DNA of 64,000 nucleotides from Ascoidea rubescens DSM 1968 (taxonomy: Eukaryota; Ascomycota; Saccharomycetes; Ascoideales; Ascoideaceae). Below the pieces are notes generated by a model that saw nothing but the letters and a program-made list of their open reading frames with translations, did no database searches and was not told the DNA's origin. Where the stretch lies: assembly GCF_001661345.1 (NCBI RefSeq), contig NW_017962916.1, forward strand, positions 505,369 to 569,368, written 5' to 3'. The first letter of the stretch is position 1, and each line of letters starts with the position of its first letter. Below are positions 1 to 10,488 of the stretch, one piece after another. A program made the translations under genes and the position numbers.

Positions 1-552
1 AACATCTTCAGCGTATTATATCTTGAAAATAAAGAAATGAGCTGAATCGAAATTGCTGTTGTAAACTGTACTATTCTACATTAGCTAATAGGAATCATCA
101 ATTAATAGTGACGTGCCACTGATGAAGCGAGCGTTAGCACTAATGATACTAGAGAGGCCTCTCAGGTTAACTTATATTTCCCTGGCATTCTTCTAATGGC
201 ATTCCACTCATGGCAGTTAAGCAAAGCCAATGACGTCAGTCACTGGCATATTTCAACTGCAATATAATGCAACTATTTGCTCTGTGTGAGTCAGCATGAT
301 CAGCAAATATAGAATTTTGTTGCCTAATTGATTGAGTCAACACCCCAAATTGAACACCAATAATCTCTAATTCCATGAGCTGAGTGGTGACGCTAGCACC
401 AAGCATCAGACTTTGCGATTCTTCCCAGCAAACACTGAGAATAGTGCTCATCACCTGGTATAGCAAACCAATGATAATATATCTGAATTGAAAGCATCTC
501 CGATAGGGAGCGTAGAAATGATTGCCATCACTAATTACAAAGAACCGAGTTT

Positions 553-617
553 GATCACGGAGAGTCACCGGAGCACATGCAAGGCGGACAGCACGGGATC
601 AAGTGTAGACATCTTGC
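553..617 (-). repeat. Short duplicated coding-like segment, copy A
   Basis: This roughly 65-bp segment resembles 963-1026 in the same orientation, by eye about two thirds identical. On the minus strand both copies can be read as a peptide centred on APVTL, followed by D and an aromatic residue. The reading context continues to about 236, so the copy sits within a longer decayed coding-like region. The family is unknown. Confidence 0.4.
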
Positions 618-962
618 CACCTCACGACACGCTCGGTCACTCCGATCGTCGTCTGCAGGCTAACGACATTGTTGGCCTCCATTAACTCAATCGTCTGAGC
701 TGGGGTTGCTGATTTATGGAGGGCTGTTTTGAGCTTCTTGAATGTCTAAATTTGGTCTCTCGGTGTCGGTCACTGGTCAGCTTTCTTGACAATCTGTGAT
801 CCATCGCATTCTTTTTAAGGTGACTAGCAATTTTTTTCCCCTTCTTTTTTCATAGATAGACTTTGCTTTTATTACATCTTCATGGATTTTCCGCAACATC
901 GATTCGCTATATGATCGCATCGGTAGCAGAGATCCCCAGCTTTTTATTGGAGAACTGGGATA

Positions 963-1026
963 GATCACCGAGCGTCACTGGAGCAAAGCCGTGACATATA
1001 CTGAGGGACCAAATGTAGACGTCCGG
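963..1026 (-). repeat. Short duplicated coding-like segment, copy B
   Basis: Partner of the segment at 553-617, about 410 bp away in direct orientation. The minus-strand reading shares the DVY and APVTL words with copy A, and the sequences flanking both copies have diverged. It may be a tandemly duplicated fragment of one ancestral gene or element. Confidence 0.4.
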
Positions 1027-2817
1027 GAGGCTCACATCAGCTACATGATGAAGCATTTTCATGCAATTACTAGCTGAAAACTATTAGGTGATTTTTTGAA
1101 AAAGGTGTTGGGGCGATATTAGCTGATTTTTTCAAGACATCTCCGAGCTGATTTCTTTTCAGCTTCTCTGTTGATCAAGGTTTAATCTTTTGTTGGGTGT
1201 AATCTTCAGTTTTAATACATCATGTAGTGTAGTGAGCTTCTGCTGCAGCTCTCTGCAGCTTGGATCAATCAGGAAGGGAAGTCATGCAAGTAAGATTTTT
1301 GACCATGGAACTGGTAGAGAACAACCCTGTATCTTATTAAATAAACTTCTTCTACTTTCTTTTTTAAAGGGTGATATAAGTATTAAATGTCATATATCTC
1401 ATGGGTTTGTTTGTTCACCATATCATCATTCAGTGTTTTTGGTTCAATTGTGGTACTTTACAGAAACAAGTACTTCCATGGATTTCATTGAATTGCTCGG
1501 ATCATTTTGTATTTAGCCTGATTATTGGTTGTCAATTCATATCAATGCTGGAGTCATTTAAATTGCCTTAGCTTATCAACCTCGTTTGCATTAATTCTAC
1601 CAGCTGCAATTACTAATGTTGACAATAGGTACAATTGAACTATTTTCTAACATCCATAACAATAATATTGATAACTTAATTACTACTGTGTCCAATGTTA
1701 TATCTTGCAGCCTCATATCAAGCTCTGGGCAGTGTTGATTCGGATGTCAAAGTTAATCCAGCCATATAAATATAATGAAAAAGGATACTTGGTAGAAAAC
1801 GATCAGTTTATGAAGAAAAAAGTTGGATGTAAAATTGCTAACTAATTTTTCACCATCAGCACTAGCACTTCCTTATCTTGCCATTTTTAGCTCCAATTTG
1901 GGTGTTTCTGTCAAAGGTTTGACCAAAGAAAGTTGCATGATAGTTTCGAAATCCTGGGCTCACCCCAAATCAATTGAAAGTGATTTTTCAATGGTAGATG
2001 TTATTCTAAAACTCATTTCAGATTATGAATTATTGTTTACAAATGCTGCAATGAAAACCCTGTGAGGATTAGAAACAAAAAGTTGCTGATCTTGATAAAG
2101 AAAAATTAAACGAAGGAAAAGCTTGGGATATTGAAATATGTTATAAATGAAGAATAGTTAAACGTACTGCTTCAAAACTTTCAACAAACACAAAAAATTA
2201 GCAGTTAGTTTCGTATATAAAGCTTTCAATCCTCTCAAACATGATGAATCATTTTCTTTTAGAGTCAAATCACAAGTTTAGTTTAGCTCAAGAGACAATG
2301 ACTTTTAAACAAATTGTTTTCTTACTCGATGATACTAATGAAAGAAGTAGAGGTTTTAATTAAAATGGTACATGAAAATGAAAAGCGTTGGAATCCGTTT
2401 TAATAGGACGAAGCAATGAAAGTTATTGAGAATTTAGAAGCTTAAGCTAGCTCTACCTTTAACAAAATAGTCGCCATTGCTAAATAATATTCAAAAATTC
2501 AATGACAACACAGTAAAAGTTTTCTGTATCTGAATCAGATTTCCACTTCTTTTTAATTAATCAGAGTCACATTCATTTTGATATATTTTGTAGCTTTGTC
2601 ATTCCAGTGTCAGTGCCTGTAACTTTGGTTGTTTTGTTTTGTGATTTTCACAAAACCAAATCATTGTAATAAAAATGAGCAATTTCAGTCTATTTTGTTC
2701 CAAACTATCATTATCAACTTTTTGAAGAACTTCAAAGTTTTCTTATTGTCTTCAAAGGCCGAACCAAAGTATAACCAAAAAATCACAACAAAAATATTAA
2801 AAAAGAATTTAACAACA

Positions 2818-5313
2818 TTAATCTAGTCCTAAACTGGAAACATTTATAGGAACTTGAACATGAGCAAAAAAGGCATTATCAATGACAATAGACAACCTGA
2901 TAAAATAAAATCTTGAAATTAAACAACTTTGGAAATCAGGTACCAAAGTTTTTTTGATATTGGGTCTCAATCTCCATTGTATTTTAAATTGAGTCTCCCA
3001 GCTTGATCGATCATTCAGCTGATTCCCACTTTTTTTTTGCCATGAATTCAGTCGTATCTGATCCGAATTAAGAACATCAAACAAACCAGGAATAAAAGCT
3101 TCCTTATATTTTAAACTTTTGAAACAGTTAATTATTTGGATGACACTGTTATCAACTTCGAGTATTAAACCCTTTTCCAAGTTATTTATCCTTTCATCAA
3201 ATGTATTGAATGTGTTGATAAGCCTTCTGTAACTGTTTTTATTCAAGAAGAGCCCATGAGGCAAATCAAAAGGAACAGAAGTGGAAGACTTAGTAGTTAC
3301 AGCAATTAAATTCAACGAAACAGATGTGATTTCTGGCATTTGGAAATCTTGATTTCTGAACTTTTGACTTTTGAGTTGAGTTGGTTTGATATTATTTAAA
3401 GTCAAGAAAACATCCAATTCTTTTAGATTAGATTCAGAATAGTAATCATTAAGAGCAGCCTTGAGATTTGGATTTTTTATCAACACTAATTCAGGGCATA
3501 AATAAGGCAAATCATAGTCGGGAGGTTTTATTTGAAGAACTATATCAATTGAAGGTTTTTTTGAAAGAATGGTGTTATGATTAAAGAACCCGCTGAATAT
3601 ATTGTTGGTTTTGTGCCTTTTTAGTGTCAACTGATAATCAAACCATTCGTTTTTCAAATCGCCTACAGCAGGTCCAAAATTATAGGCAGAATCAGCAACT
3701 GACGTTAATTGATTCTTTTTTTTTCTTTCATTAAAAATATCAGAAGAAACACCAGAAATTGGAGATCTGTCAGATAGGTTACCATTAACTGATGACTGTG
3801 TGTTTAGGATAACAGGAGTTGAGAGAGAGGTATAAGATGCTGTGTCGATACAATTTTCGTTGTTCAGTTTTGACAACCTCTCCAAATTGTTAATTTGATT
3901 GGAAATAGAATTTTCTAAAATTTGCAATTGTTCATTGAAATGATGAGACTTGTTCTTGAATCTGTTTGTGTTAATGAAGAGAGTTTCATTATGACTAGGT
4001 TTGGATGAAGGAATTATTCTGATATTATATTCAACCTTGCTAGAAATAAAAAAATCATTTAGACTCAAGGAAGAAATGTCGCTGTTAATATGGCAAATTA
4101 GCCTGGAATTAAGGGAATAACAGACAGCAGACTCAAAATCACTAAAGTCATTTAATGTATAAGGAGAACCTGGGGTATGATCAAAATAGGATACCCCAGA
4201 TATTTTATTCATAGATAAAGATCTATTGATCTCCTTCTCTTTGCATTCAATGCCTAAACTTGGAGGTAGGTTTAAATGAGAATTTGAGTAAAAGTAATTA
4301 TGATGGCAAGCAGAATCTAACAATTTATTAGGGACTTTGAAGTAAAAGAGTTTTTTGTATTTGGTATTAGGTTCTAGTATTCTATCATCTGGCAAACCAA
4401 GACAGCAATTATCAAAATGAGATTTACTAATACAATAAGGGTAGGACATACCATTGGGTGATATTATTGAGCCAAATGACCATGAGGCACTTAAATCAAC
4501 CATCGAAAGAATCTGCTTTTTATAAGTCATATCTGAATTGAAGTTATATATGGTGCCTTCAAGTGATACATAGAAATTATGGAAGGGGATTGGGTTGGAT
4601 GATAAATTTTGGATGATAACATAACCTTCAATTAAATCACCTGTAGTAAACTCTTTTAAGAAACCTTGTGCAATCGAAGGGATGTGGAAGCTTGGAGATG
4701 ATTTGGTTACTACCATTTTGATTGAGATTTTATGATTTAATTTTTCACTGAGATTTTGTATATTGTCATATAATACAGTTGAGAGGTTATCATGTTTCGC
4801 ATCCAAGAATAGGTCTATTGGCTCTCTATTAATTTCATTATTAGATTCATTTATAGTTTGATCATTAAAACTATTAGAAGTATTAGTAGGGAGAGAAAAA
4901 AATGTTGAAAGATCATTAGAGGCTGCATTAAAGTTGGGATTGGGATTGGAATTTGAGTTGAGGCTATTGTTAAAATTGGAGATGTTGGTGGAGCTGGAGG
5001 TGGATATGGGCTGATAAGCAGGGGGGTTTTCTAATTGGAAGCTTTTAATCGAGTTTTTGTTAGAGAGATCACTTGAACTTGAATTGGAAACAGCAGGAGT
5101 TAAAGCAGTGGATAGTAGCTGAACAGTATTCAATGAGTTTGACTTTATGAAAGTTTCATACATCTGAAAGGAAGGTAGTATATGAACAACTGTGTCGTCA
5201 CATTTGGATCTGTCTGAAGTTGATGGAGATAAAAGAGAATCGGTCGTAACCTGATTTTCAGCTGAAAAGGGTGGGTCTGCGGAAAGCTTTAGTATTTGGT
5301 TCATTGAAAACAT
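2818..5313 (-). CDS. BUL1: BUL1/BUL2-like arrestin adaptor for Rsp5
   Basis: The 831-residue protein resembles yeast Bul1/Bul2, arrestin-like adaptors that recruit the ubiquitin ligase Rsp5 to membrane permeases and so drive their endocytosis or vacuolar sorting. A PPAY motif at residues 97-100 is the expected WW-domain ligand. The N-terminal 180 residues are Ser/Asn-rich. A beta-rich arrestin-like region starts near residue 200 (the EFTTGDLIEGYVIIQN stretch), and a Bul1 C-terminal-type region lies at about 655-831, ending in an FYFIRLSIVIDN motif. The ATG at 5313 is followed by a second in-frame ATG three codons later. It is divergent from the transporter gene at 6934, with 1.6 kb between them. 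The sequence does not say whether it is BUL1 or BUL2, because that duplication is specific to the Saccharomyces lineage. Confidence 0.8.
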   Translation of the reverse strand: MFSMNQILKLSADPPFSAENQVTTDSLLSPSTSDRSKCDDTVVHILPSFQMYETFIKSNSLNTVQLLSTALTPAVSNSSSSDLSNKNSIKSFQLENPPAYQPISTSSSTNISNFNNSLNSNSNPNPNFNAASNDLSTFFSLPTNTSNSFNDQTINESNNEINREPIDLFLDAKHDNLSTVLYDNIQNLSEKLNHKISIKMVVTKSSPSFHIPSIAQGFLKEFTTGDLIEGYVIIQNLSSNPIPFHNFYVSLEGTIYNFNSDMTYKKQILSMVDLSASWSFGSIISPNGMSYPYCISKSHFDNCCLGLPDDRILEPNTKYKKLFYFKVPNKLLDSACHHNYFYSNSHLNLPPSLGIECKEKEINRSLSMNKISGVSYFDHTPGSPYTLNDFSDFESAVCYSLNSRLICHINSDISSLSLNDFFISSKVEYNIRIIPSSKPSHNETLFINTNRFKNKSHHFNEQLQILENSISNQINNLERLSKLNNENCIDTASYTSLSTPVILNTQSSVNGNLSDRSPISGVSSDIFNERKKKNQLTSVADSAYNFGPAVGDLKNEWFDYQLTLKRHKTNNIFSGFFNHNTILSKKPSIDIVLQIKPPDYDLPYLCPELVLIKNPNLKAALNDYYSESNLKELDVFLTLNNIKPTQLKSQKFRNQDFQMPEITSVSLNLIAVTTKSSTSVPFDLPHGLFLNKNSYRRLINTFNTFDERINNLEKGLILEVDNSVIQIINCFKSLKYKEAFIPGLFDVLNSDQIRLNSWQKKSGNQLNDRSSWETQFKIQWRLRPNIKKTLVPDFQSCLISRFYFIRLSIVIDNAFFAHVQVPINVSSLGLD

Positions 5314-6933
5314 AATATGGAAATTACTAATTATACTTACTATTCATTGTGCTATATTTTTTGGTGACCAAATCCCATTCTAATATTGAGTGATATAAGG
5401 ATGAGATCTAAAACTAAAATGAGAAAAATGTTTTTTTGAAATACAAATCAAAACCTTGAAATTTATATTATTTGTTGGTGACTCAACTCAAGTCATGTTT
5501 GATTAACAATATTATTTTCTCTTCTTTTCAAACTTTTCCTTATTGTTTTATTTTTGTTTTTGTTCTGGAAAACTTAAAACCAAATAACATTGTGTTGCAT
5601 TTTGATTCCCTATTCCTCAAGATATTTGTATGTGATAACAAAATAAGTGTGCAAAATGCTCATTTTAAATTTTAAACCTATTAAAGGGTGTTTGTTAGCG
5701 TGAGCCGATAAGGACAATAGTGACCACTACCTAGACTCTTGGAGTTAATAATTTAACCGAAGAATATGGTGTTTGTATTGTGTAGCACCAACCATTTATG
5801 GTTCAATATTTAAGATTAAACTATGTTGAATGAGAATTCCTTTGTTGGATTTTGTACAATATGAAGAAAAACCATTTGAAATATAGCTGGGTTGCCCAAT
5901 ATTTTCTGAGTGGATAACTCTGATTCTCCACAACGGTGACTGAAAATGAAACCTGAAAATATCAACAGTTATATTGTCTGTTGTAACCATCTTTGAACAT
6001 TTAAAAACCCAATGGCGTAGCCATACAGTCGACTTATCAATATCTGCCACATTCGAAAAATTATCCCACTCAAAAGCTCTAAGAGAACAATACGTTCTCA
6101 AGCACCAATAAGAATGAGGTCAAATAACCGGCGTCAAACACCTGTTTAGCGTTTCTCGATTGTGAGATTATTGTAAAATCAGTAGTTGACTACCATTTTA
6201 GTCTTCCTTGTAGACTTTGAGCCTTTCTTTACAGTTCTTTTTTACAGCCTTTCTTTAAGTCTTTCCTTTAAGTTCTCTTTTACACTCCCTTTAATTATGC
6301 TCTGTATTTAAGCTTTTTCAGAAAGCCGTTTTAGGTCAAATGTCCTGATAGAAGCACACCAATAGCCAAACACCTTCTCTACCCGGATCATTATCGTCGG
6401 CGGTTTCCTAAAAAGTCACTAACTTCTAATCTTACTACCTAATTGAGACTTCTTTGGAGGTGGAATGGCTTTTGAATCTTGGGAATTGAATCGATAGAGA
6501 TGCGTTTCTAAAAGAACTTGCAACAGTTAGGACAAGAGCTAGAACTTGAGCTCGAACAGCTGTGGTTGCTGCTTCTGCTGGATGAGGTGCTTCTGGTGCC
6601 AAATTGGCTTTGTGTCTAGCGAAAGGGAAAACAATAACCGAAAGAAAATGTCTTGCCTTTACAGGCTTTTTTGCAGCAGCCATTTTCGTAGCAAACCCTA
6701 ACTTAATCCCCAAGAAGAGTGAGCATATTAAGGATTGATAATGGGTTTCAGCACTTGTTTTCCATGATCTCCTGTAGCTTTTCTAGCCTTTCCAGTCGTT
6801 TATAATGGAGCTTGTATACTTTAAAGTGGATGCACCTTGATGGTATTTGCACTGAATAATCGTTTAGAAATAACAAATATCATAAGAGAAGCAGATTCAA
6901 CTTGAGAAAATATAGTGTAAGAAAAAAAATATA
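5314..6933. other. Long divergent intergenic region
   Basis: This 1.6-kb gap separates BUL1 (minus) from the MCH-type transporter (plus). It carries a coding-like minus-strand relic at 5796-6101 and a weak minus-strand open frame at 6435-6713, rich in Ala and starting MAAAKKPVKAR, which I could not assign. A pyrimidine-rich run of repeated TTTAAGT/CTTT words lies at about 6220-6310. The rest should hold the two promoters. Confidence 0.5.
5796..6101 (-). mobile_element. Possible fossil of an LTR-retroelement integrase core
   Basis: A minus-strand coding-like stretch of about 100 codons has a layout reminiscent of the integrase core of Ty3/gypsy-type elements: an FKCSKM-like word, then a stretch ending in IRVIHSEN and a NGFSSYC-like word at roughly the expected spacing. 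No other retroelement part or terminal repeat was found nearby, so it is broken and old. The assignment is tentative and based only on pattern. Confidence 0.25.
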
Positions 6934-8499
6934 ATGGATATCATTTCTTTAGCTGAGCTACAAAGTAACAACTCCACACATCTCAAAAAACATTACTCCT
7001 TAACTAATGCTCCCAAAAACCTTGAAACCATTGCTCACTCAACTGTCCACTTCAAGCCCAATCCTAATTCTAATTCTAATTCTAATTCTAATTCTAATTC
7101 TAATTCTAATTTTAATTTTAATTTTAATTCTGGCTCGACTTCAAATCTCAAGCCAGGCTTGAATTCCACTAGTATTGATAATTCAAACGATTTCAATCAC
7201 GAAGGTTCTCTGTTGATTAAAAATCTAGATCAAGGGTTAAATTTTCCTGAAGGTGGTCTCAGAGCTTGGTTGGTGGTATTGGGGTCGTTTCTATGTTTAT
7301 TTATTTCTTTTGGTTTATTGAATGCCTCAGGTGCGATTCAATCTTACTTGCAATATCACCAGTTAAAAGAATTAAACGCTCTATCTATTTCGTGGATTTT
7401 TTCCATTTTCTCTTTCATAACCTTTGCTACAAGTGTTTATGGTGGACCATTTTTTGACAAATTTGGCTCAACGATTCCATTAACTATTGGTAACATTTTC
7501 ATCTCAACATCCTATTTTGCTCTTGGAAATTGCACTAAATACTATCAATTTATTTTATGTTTTAGTATTTTAAATGGTGTTGGGACGTCTTTTGTGTTTA
7601 ATACGTCTATCAGTGTAATTTCGCATTGGTTTTCGAAGAAAAGAGCTTTTGCTATTTGCATTGCATCCATTGGTGGTTCAATTGGTGGTGCTGTTTTCCC
7701 CTTGGTTCTAAGAGATTTGTATCCGAAAATTGGTTTTAAATGGTCAATGAGAGTTCTTGGTTTCATTTCACTCGGATCTCAATCAATTGGTATATTATTG
7801 GTCAAGGAAAGATTTAAAAAAAATGATTCTTTTCAAATTGGGTCTTTGAAATCTTTCTTCAAGCTACTAAGTAAAACTTTTCAAGAGAGTTTTGATTACA
7901 CGTATTTTAAAGAGAGAACCTATTGTGCCTATGTCGCAGCTCTCTTTTTTCTGGAGCTTTATACTTATATAGTATTTGGGTACATTTCTTCTTATGCTTT
8001 GGCAAAAGGATTTTCTGACTCTCAAAGTTTGTTGTTAATCACAGTTTTAAACGTCGCTGGGATTCCTGGAAGAATGATTCCAGGTTATTTGGCTGACAAG
8101 TATGGTCGGTTTAATATTATTAGTATATTCACCATTCTATCTACTGCAACAATATTCATTATATGGTTGCCATTTGGATATAACATATATGCTTTATATT
8201 CCTTTGTGGGTATTTGGGGGTTCTGTGTTGCAGCAATTTTAAGTCTACCTCCATCATGCTGTGGCCAAATTAGTAATACAGAAGAGTTCGGCAAACGATA
8301 TGGCACAGGCTATTTCATTGCAGCCTTTGGTTCATTGATCAGTTTACCAATAAGCGGTGCATTAATTGGCGATTCAACCAATTCAAAAGGGTATGATAAT
8401 GCTGTTATATTTGTAGGTTGTGCCAGTGCTGTTTGCAGTTTCTTTTTCTGTTTGAGCAGATACTTTTGTGGAGGCAAAAAATTGTTCAAAAAAATTTGA
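6934..8499 (+). CDS. MCH4: MFS transporter, monocarboxylate-permease-like (MCH family)
   Basis: The 521-residue major facilitator protein is of the fungal monocarboxylate-transporter-homologue type (Mch/Esbp6). A hydrophilic N-terminus of about 103 residues precedes the family signature PEGGLRAWLVVLGS at 105-118, where the first membrane helix begins. About twelve hydrophobic segments follow, with a GGPFFDKFG-like loop after helix 2 and RMIPGYLADKYGR as the mid-protein MFS motif. Residues 45-65 are an Asn-Ser/Asn-Phe repeat encoded by a hexamer microsatellite. Mch proteins are homologues of mammalian monocarboxylate carriers, but the yeast members tested have not clearly transported monocarboxylates, so the substrate is unknown. 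MCH4 is the closest-feeling member; MCH2 or ESBP6 are alternatives. The ATG at 6934 follows an A-rich leader. Confidence 0.8.
   Translation: MDIISLAELQSNNSTHLKKHYSLTNAPKNLETIAHSTVHFKPNPNSNSNSNSNSNSNSNFNFNFNSGSTSNLKPGLNSTSIDNSNDFNHEGSLLIKNLDQGLNFPEGGLRAWLVVLGSFLCLFISFGLLNASGAIQSYLQYHQLKELNALSISWIFSIFSFITFATSVYGGPFFDKFGSTIPLTIGNIFISTSYFALGNCTKYYQFILCFSILNGVGTSFVFNTSISVISHWFSKKRAFAICIASIGGSIGGAVFPLVLRDLYPKIGFKWSMRVLGFISLGSQSIGILLVKERFKKNDSFQIGSLKSFFKLLSKTFQESFDYTYFKERTYCAYVAALFFLELYTYIVFGYISSYALAKGFSDSQSLLLITVLNVAGIPGRMIPGYLADKYGRFNIISIFTILSTATIFIIWLPFGYNIYALYSFVGIWGFCVAAILSLPPSCCGQISNTEEFGKRYGTGYFIAAFGSLISLPISGALIGDSTNSKGYDNAVIFVGCASAVCSFFFCLSRYFCGGKKLFKKI
7063..7131 (+). repeat. CTAATT hexamer microsatellite inside the MCH gene
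   Basis: About eleven tandem copies of a taattc/taattt hexamer encode alternating Asn-Ser and then Asn-Phe in the cytosolic N-terminal tail. The repeat stays in frame, so length changes would only lengthen or shorten the tail. Confidence 0.9.
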
Positions 8500-8765
8500 A
8501 TTAGTTAACAAGTTCAATGATAGTATTTCTTTATTATTATATTAAGGTTCAATTACGATTTGTGAAAAATTAATATACTTGTATTGTCAATATTCTAGAA
8601 TAATCAAATAAAAAGTAGTTTATTATATCAATTGCAGTAGAATTAATCATTACAACAATAGGACTGTAGATTTGAAAGAGATTCCAGCATATCCTCAATT
8701 TATTGTACACTTTCTGTCAAGGGAACAAGAAAAAAAAATAATAATTCCAGCATCAAGAAGCTGTC

Positions 8766-9044
8766 TCACACCTCGTCGAAATCAGGAGAAGTAACCAATA
8801 TGACAGAATCACCTCTCACAAAAAGCATATCGTGTTTTTTGATCTTTTTGACAAACTTCTTGGGGTCGTTTTGATCAACGAGAAATATCGTCTCCACTGT
8901 GTCGCCTAAAACCATGTTACAGTGAGAGTCGTAGCCATGCAAAGTGCCCACTATTTCTCTGGCACCACGAAGCTTTATGTAGACAGTTTCGTCCAAGGAC
9001 AACTTGATCAAGTCAAGGGGCTCAACGACGTCCAGCTCACTCAT
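8766..9044 (-). CDS. LSM3: Lsm3, U6 snRNP and mRNA-decay Sm-like protein
   Basis: The 92-residue protein is almost entirely one Sm fold. It has the Sm1 motif (YIKLRGAREIVGTLHGYDSHCNMVLGD in two adjoining pieces, residues about 22-48) and the Sm2 motif FVRGDSVILV near the C-terminus. Lsm3 sits in two heptameric rings: nuclear Lsm2-8, which holds the U6 snRNA 3' end, and cytoplasmic Lsm1-7, which promotes mRNA decapping. Its length matches yeast Lsm3 (89 residues). It is divergent from MRPL4 across about 240 bp. Another ring member, LSM1, lies at 42339 in this window. Confidence 0.95.
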   Translation of the reverse strand: MSELDVVEPLDLIKLSLDETVYIKLRGAREIVGTLHGYDSHCNMVLGDTVETIFLVDQNDPKKFVKKIKKHDMLFVRGDSVILVTSPDFDEV

Positions 9045-9284
9045 TGTATACCCAGTAGTTGTTCTTTCAGTGCTTCTTCTTTTCCTGCTTCTTCTGCCTC
9101 TGCTTCTGCTTCTATTTTCATTTGGTTCATTTGGTCAGATGACCTTTTGTTTCAGCTTCCCAATGAAAATTCAAACGAAGGAGAAAAAGCGTTTTCGAAT
9201 ACTTTGAGAGATTTTGCAACTGGGGCCTGGTTTTTAATTGATTAGGTGTGTTATTGAGATTTATTGTGAGAGTTGAGCCCGAAG

Positions 9285-10247
9285 ATGATGAGCAGAAGTT
9301 TTTCAAAGCAGTTTCATACCAGTTCGATAGCCAGTTCACGAATTCATGGACACAAGTACAAGTTGAAAGCACCAATTACTCCTAGTTCCAAGTTTATCAA
9401 GGTGAAAGATGACCACCCACTATGGCAGTTTTTCCACAATAAAAAGTACCAACGATCTACAGGTGAACTCGATCAAACAGGGAGACCATGGACAGTGCCA
9501 GAACTACGAAGAAAGGATTTCAATGATCTCCATAGTTTATGGTACACATGTCTTAAAGAGAGGAATATCCTCGCGAGAGAGCATTATCTTTACAAGAACG
9601 ATTTCAGATCCGATGTTGATCTATTTGAAAAAGCATCGGAGGATATCAGGACTACAATGTGGAGAATTCGATATGTTTTAGGGGAAAGACAAAAGCTTTT
9701 TGAGAATGCCCAGGGCAATTTTGAATCGTTTAAATTGAAGTTTTTGAAAGAGTTTGAAGAAAATTATATTCCAAAGAGGGTGCAAACGAGTGGAAACAAA
9801 AATAGTAATGATAATGGAGATAAAAATAGTAGCTTTGTTGGGAATGAAGAGGGTACTACAGAATTGTACAATCAACTAACCAGGTTGAATGAAGCTTTAT
9901 TCGATATAAAGTCTAATGTTTTTGAAAACTCAGCAAACGAAAATTTATTGGAGGGAATCTTATTCAATGCCAATTTTAAATTGAAGAAATTTGGTACCGA
10001 CGAACAGATTAAAGAGTATTTCCCAATCATCGATCCCTTAGTGGGATTGTATTTGACATTTGTCAAAGGTATTGAGTCGAAAGAGTTGTTCAACAACTTG
10101 GTCGCTACTTTGAAAGATAAGAAGATCTTTATCACTGATCCCAAGACCAAATCAAAGTTGAAAGAGTCAAAGGCATTTCAATTGGAAAAATTAGAAGAAG
10201 CGTTATTGATATTCAACCAAAGTGTCATAGAAGAAGAAAAAGAATAA
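9285..10247 (+). CDS. MRPL4: Mitochondrial ribosomal protein uL29m (Mrpl4)
   Basis: The 320-residue protein matches Mrpl4, the mitochondrial large-subunit uL29, close to the 319 residues of S. cerevisiae. The diagnostic block runs through GRPWTVPELRRKDFNDLHSL and WYTCLKERNILAREHYL, the uL29 helical hairpin. A basic, Ser-rich N-terminus (MMSRSFSKQFHTSSIASSR) looks like a mitochondrial presequence. The open frame extends four codons upstream only to a TTG, so the ATG at 9285 (or the next one at 9288) is chosen. An Asn/Asp/Ser-rich loop lies around residues 170-190. It is divergent from LSM3. Confidence 0.93.
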   Translation: MMSRSFSKQFHTSSIASSRIHGHKYKLKAPITPSSKFIKVKDDHPLWQFFHNKKYQRSTGELDQTGRPWTVPELRRKDFNDLHSLWYTCLKERNILAREHYLYKNDFRSDVDLFEKASEDIRTTMWRIRYVLGERQKLFENAQGNFESFKLKFLKEFEENYIPKRVQTSGNKNSNDNGDKNSSFVGNEEGTTELYNQLTRLNEALFDIKSNVFENSANENLLEGILFNANFKLKKFGTDEQIKEYFPIIDPLVGLYLTFVKGIESKELFNNLVATLKDKKIFITDPKTKSKLKESKAFQLEKLEEALLIFNQSVIEEEKE

Positions 10248-10488
10248 ACAAAATAAACAAAATGGAACTTGTTTCCTTTACTGTAACTTTTACGTCTAGC
10301 TTTTTTTTAGATAAATTGACTTTTATTTCTTATTTATTTATTTATTTTCTTGTACATATAAATAGAAGAAATTAGATTCGAATCATGACCCAAGAACCAG
10401 CGTTTAAAATAAAAACCAGATGCTTATATACATAGTTTACAAATTATTTATAGGCGCCAACAACACCACCTAACAGTTGAAAAAAAGC

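Larger units (their letters stand above)
1..2817. other. Gene-poor left end with decayed coding pieces
   Basis: No intact gene is visible over 2.8 kb. Open stretches are short (about 60-110 codons) and match no family I recognise. The clearest coding-like pieces read on the minus strand (about 236-680 and 777-1045) and share a short related segment. A plus-strand stretch at about 1823-2065 also looks protein-like but ends in sequence with stops in all frames. Base composition is more mixed in 1-1100 and strongly AT-rich in 1500-2600. The pattern suggests old gene or mobile-element debris, possibly a subtelomeric or rearranged region. This is inference; nothing here identifies a family. Confidence 0.5.

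Noticed and set aside
1190-1516. Plus-strand 108-codon open frame at the left end
   Set aside because: Composition is unlike the real genes here, no family words are seen, and it is surrounded by stops in all frames.
6435-6713. Minus-strand open frame starting MGIKLGFATKMAAAKK
   Set aside because: Ala-rich and short. I tried to see a ribosomal or other small basic protein in it, with and without an intron, and found no family pattern or splice signals.
7063-7131. CRISPR-like array
   Set aside because: Pure hexamer microsatellite inside a coding frame with no spacers; this is also eukaryotic DNA.
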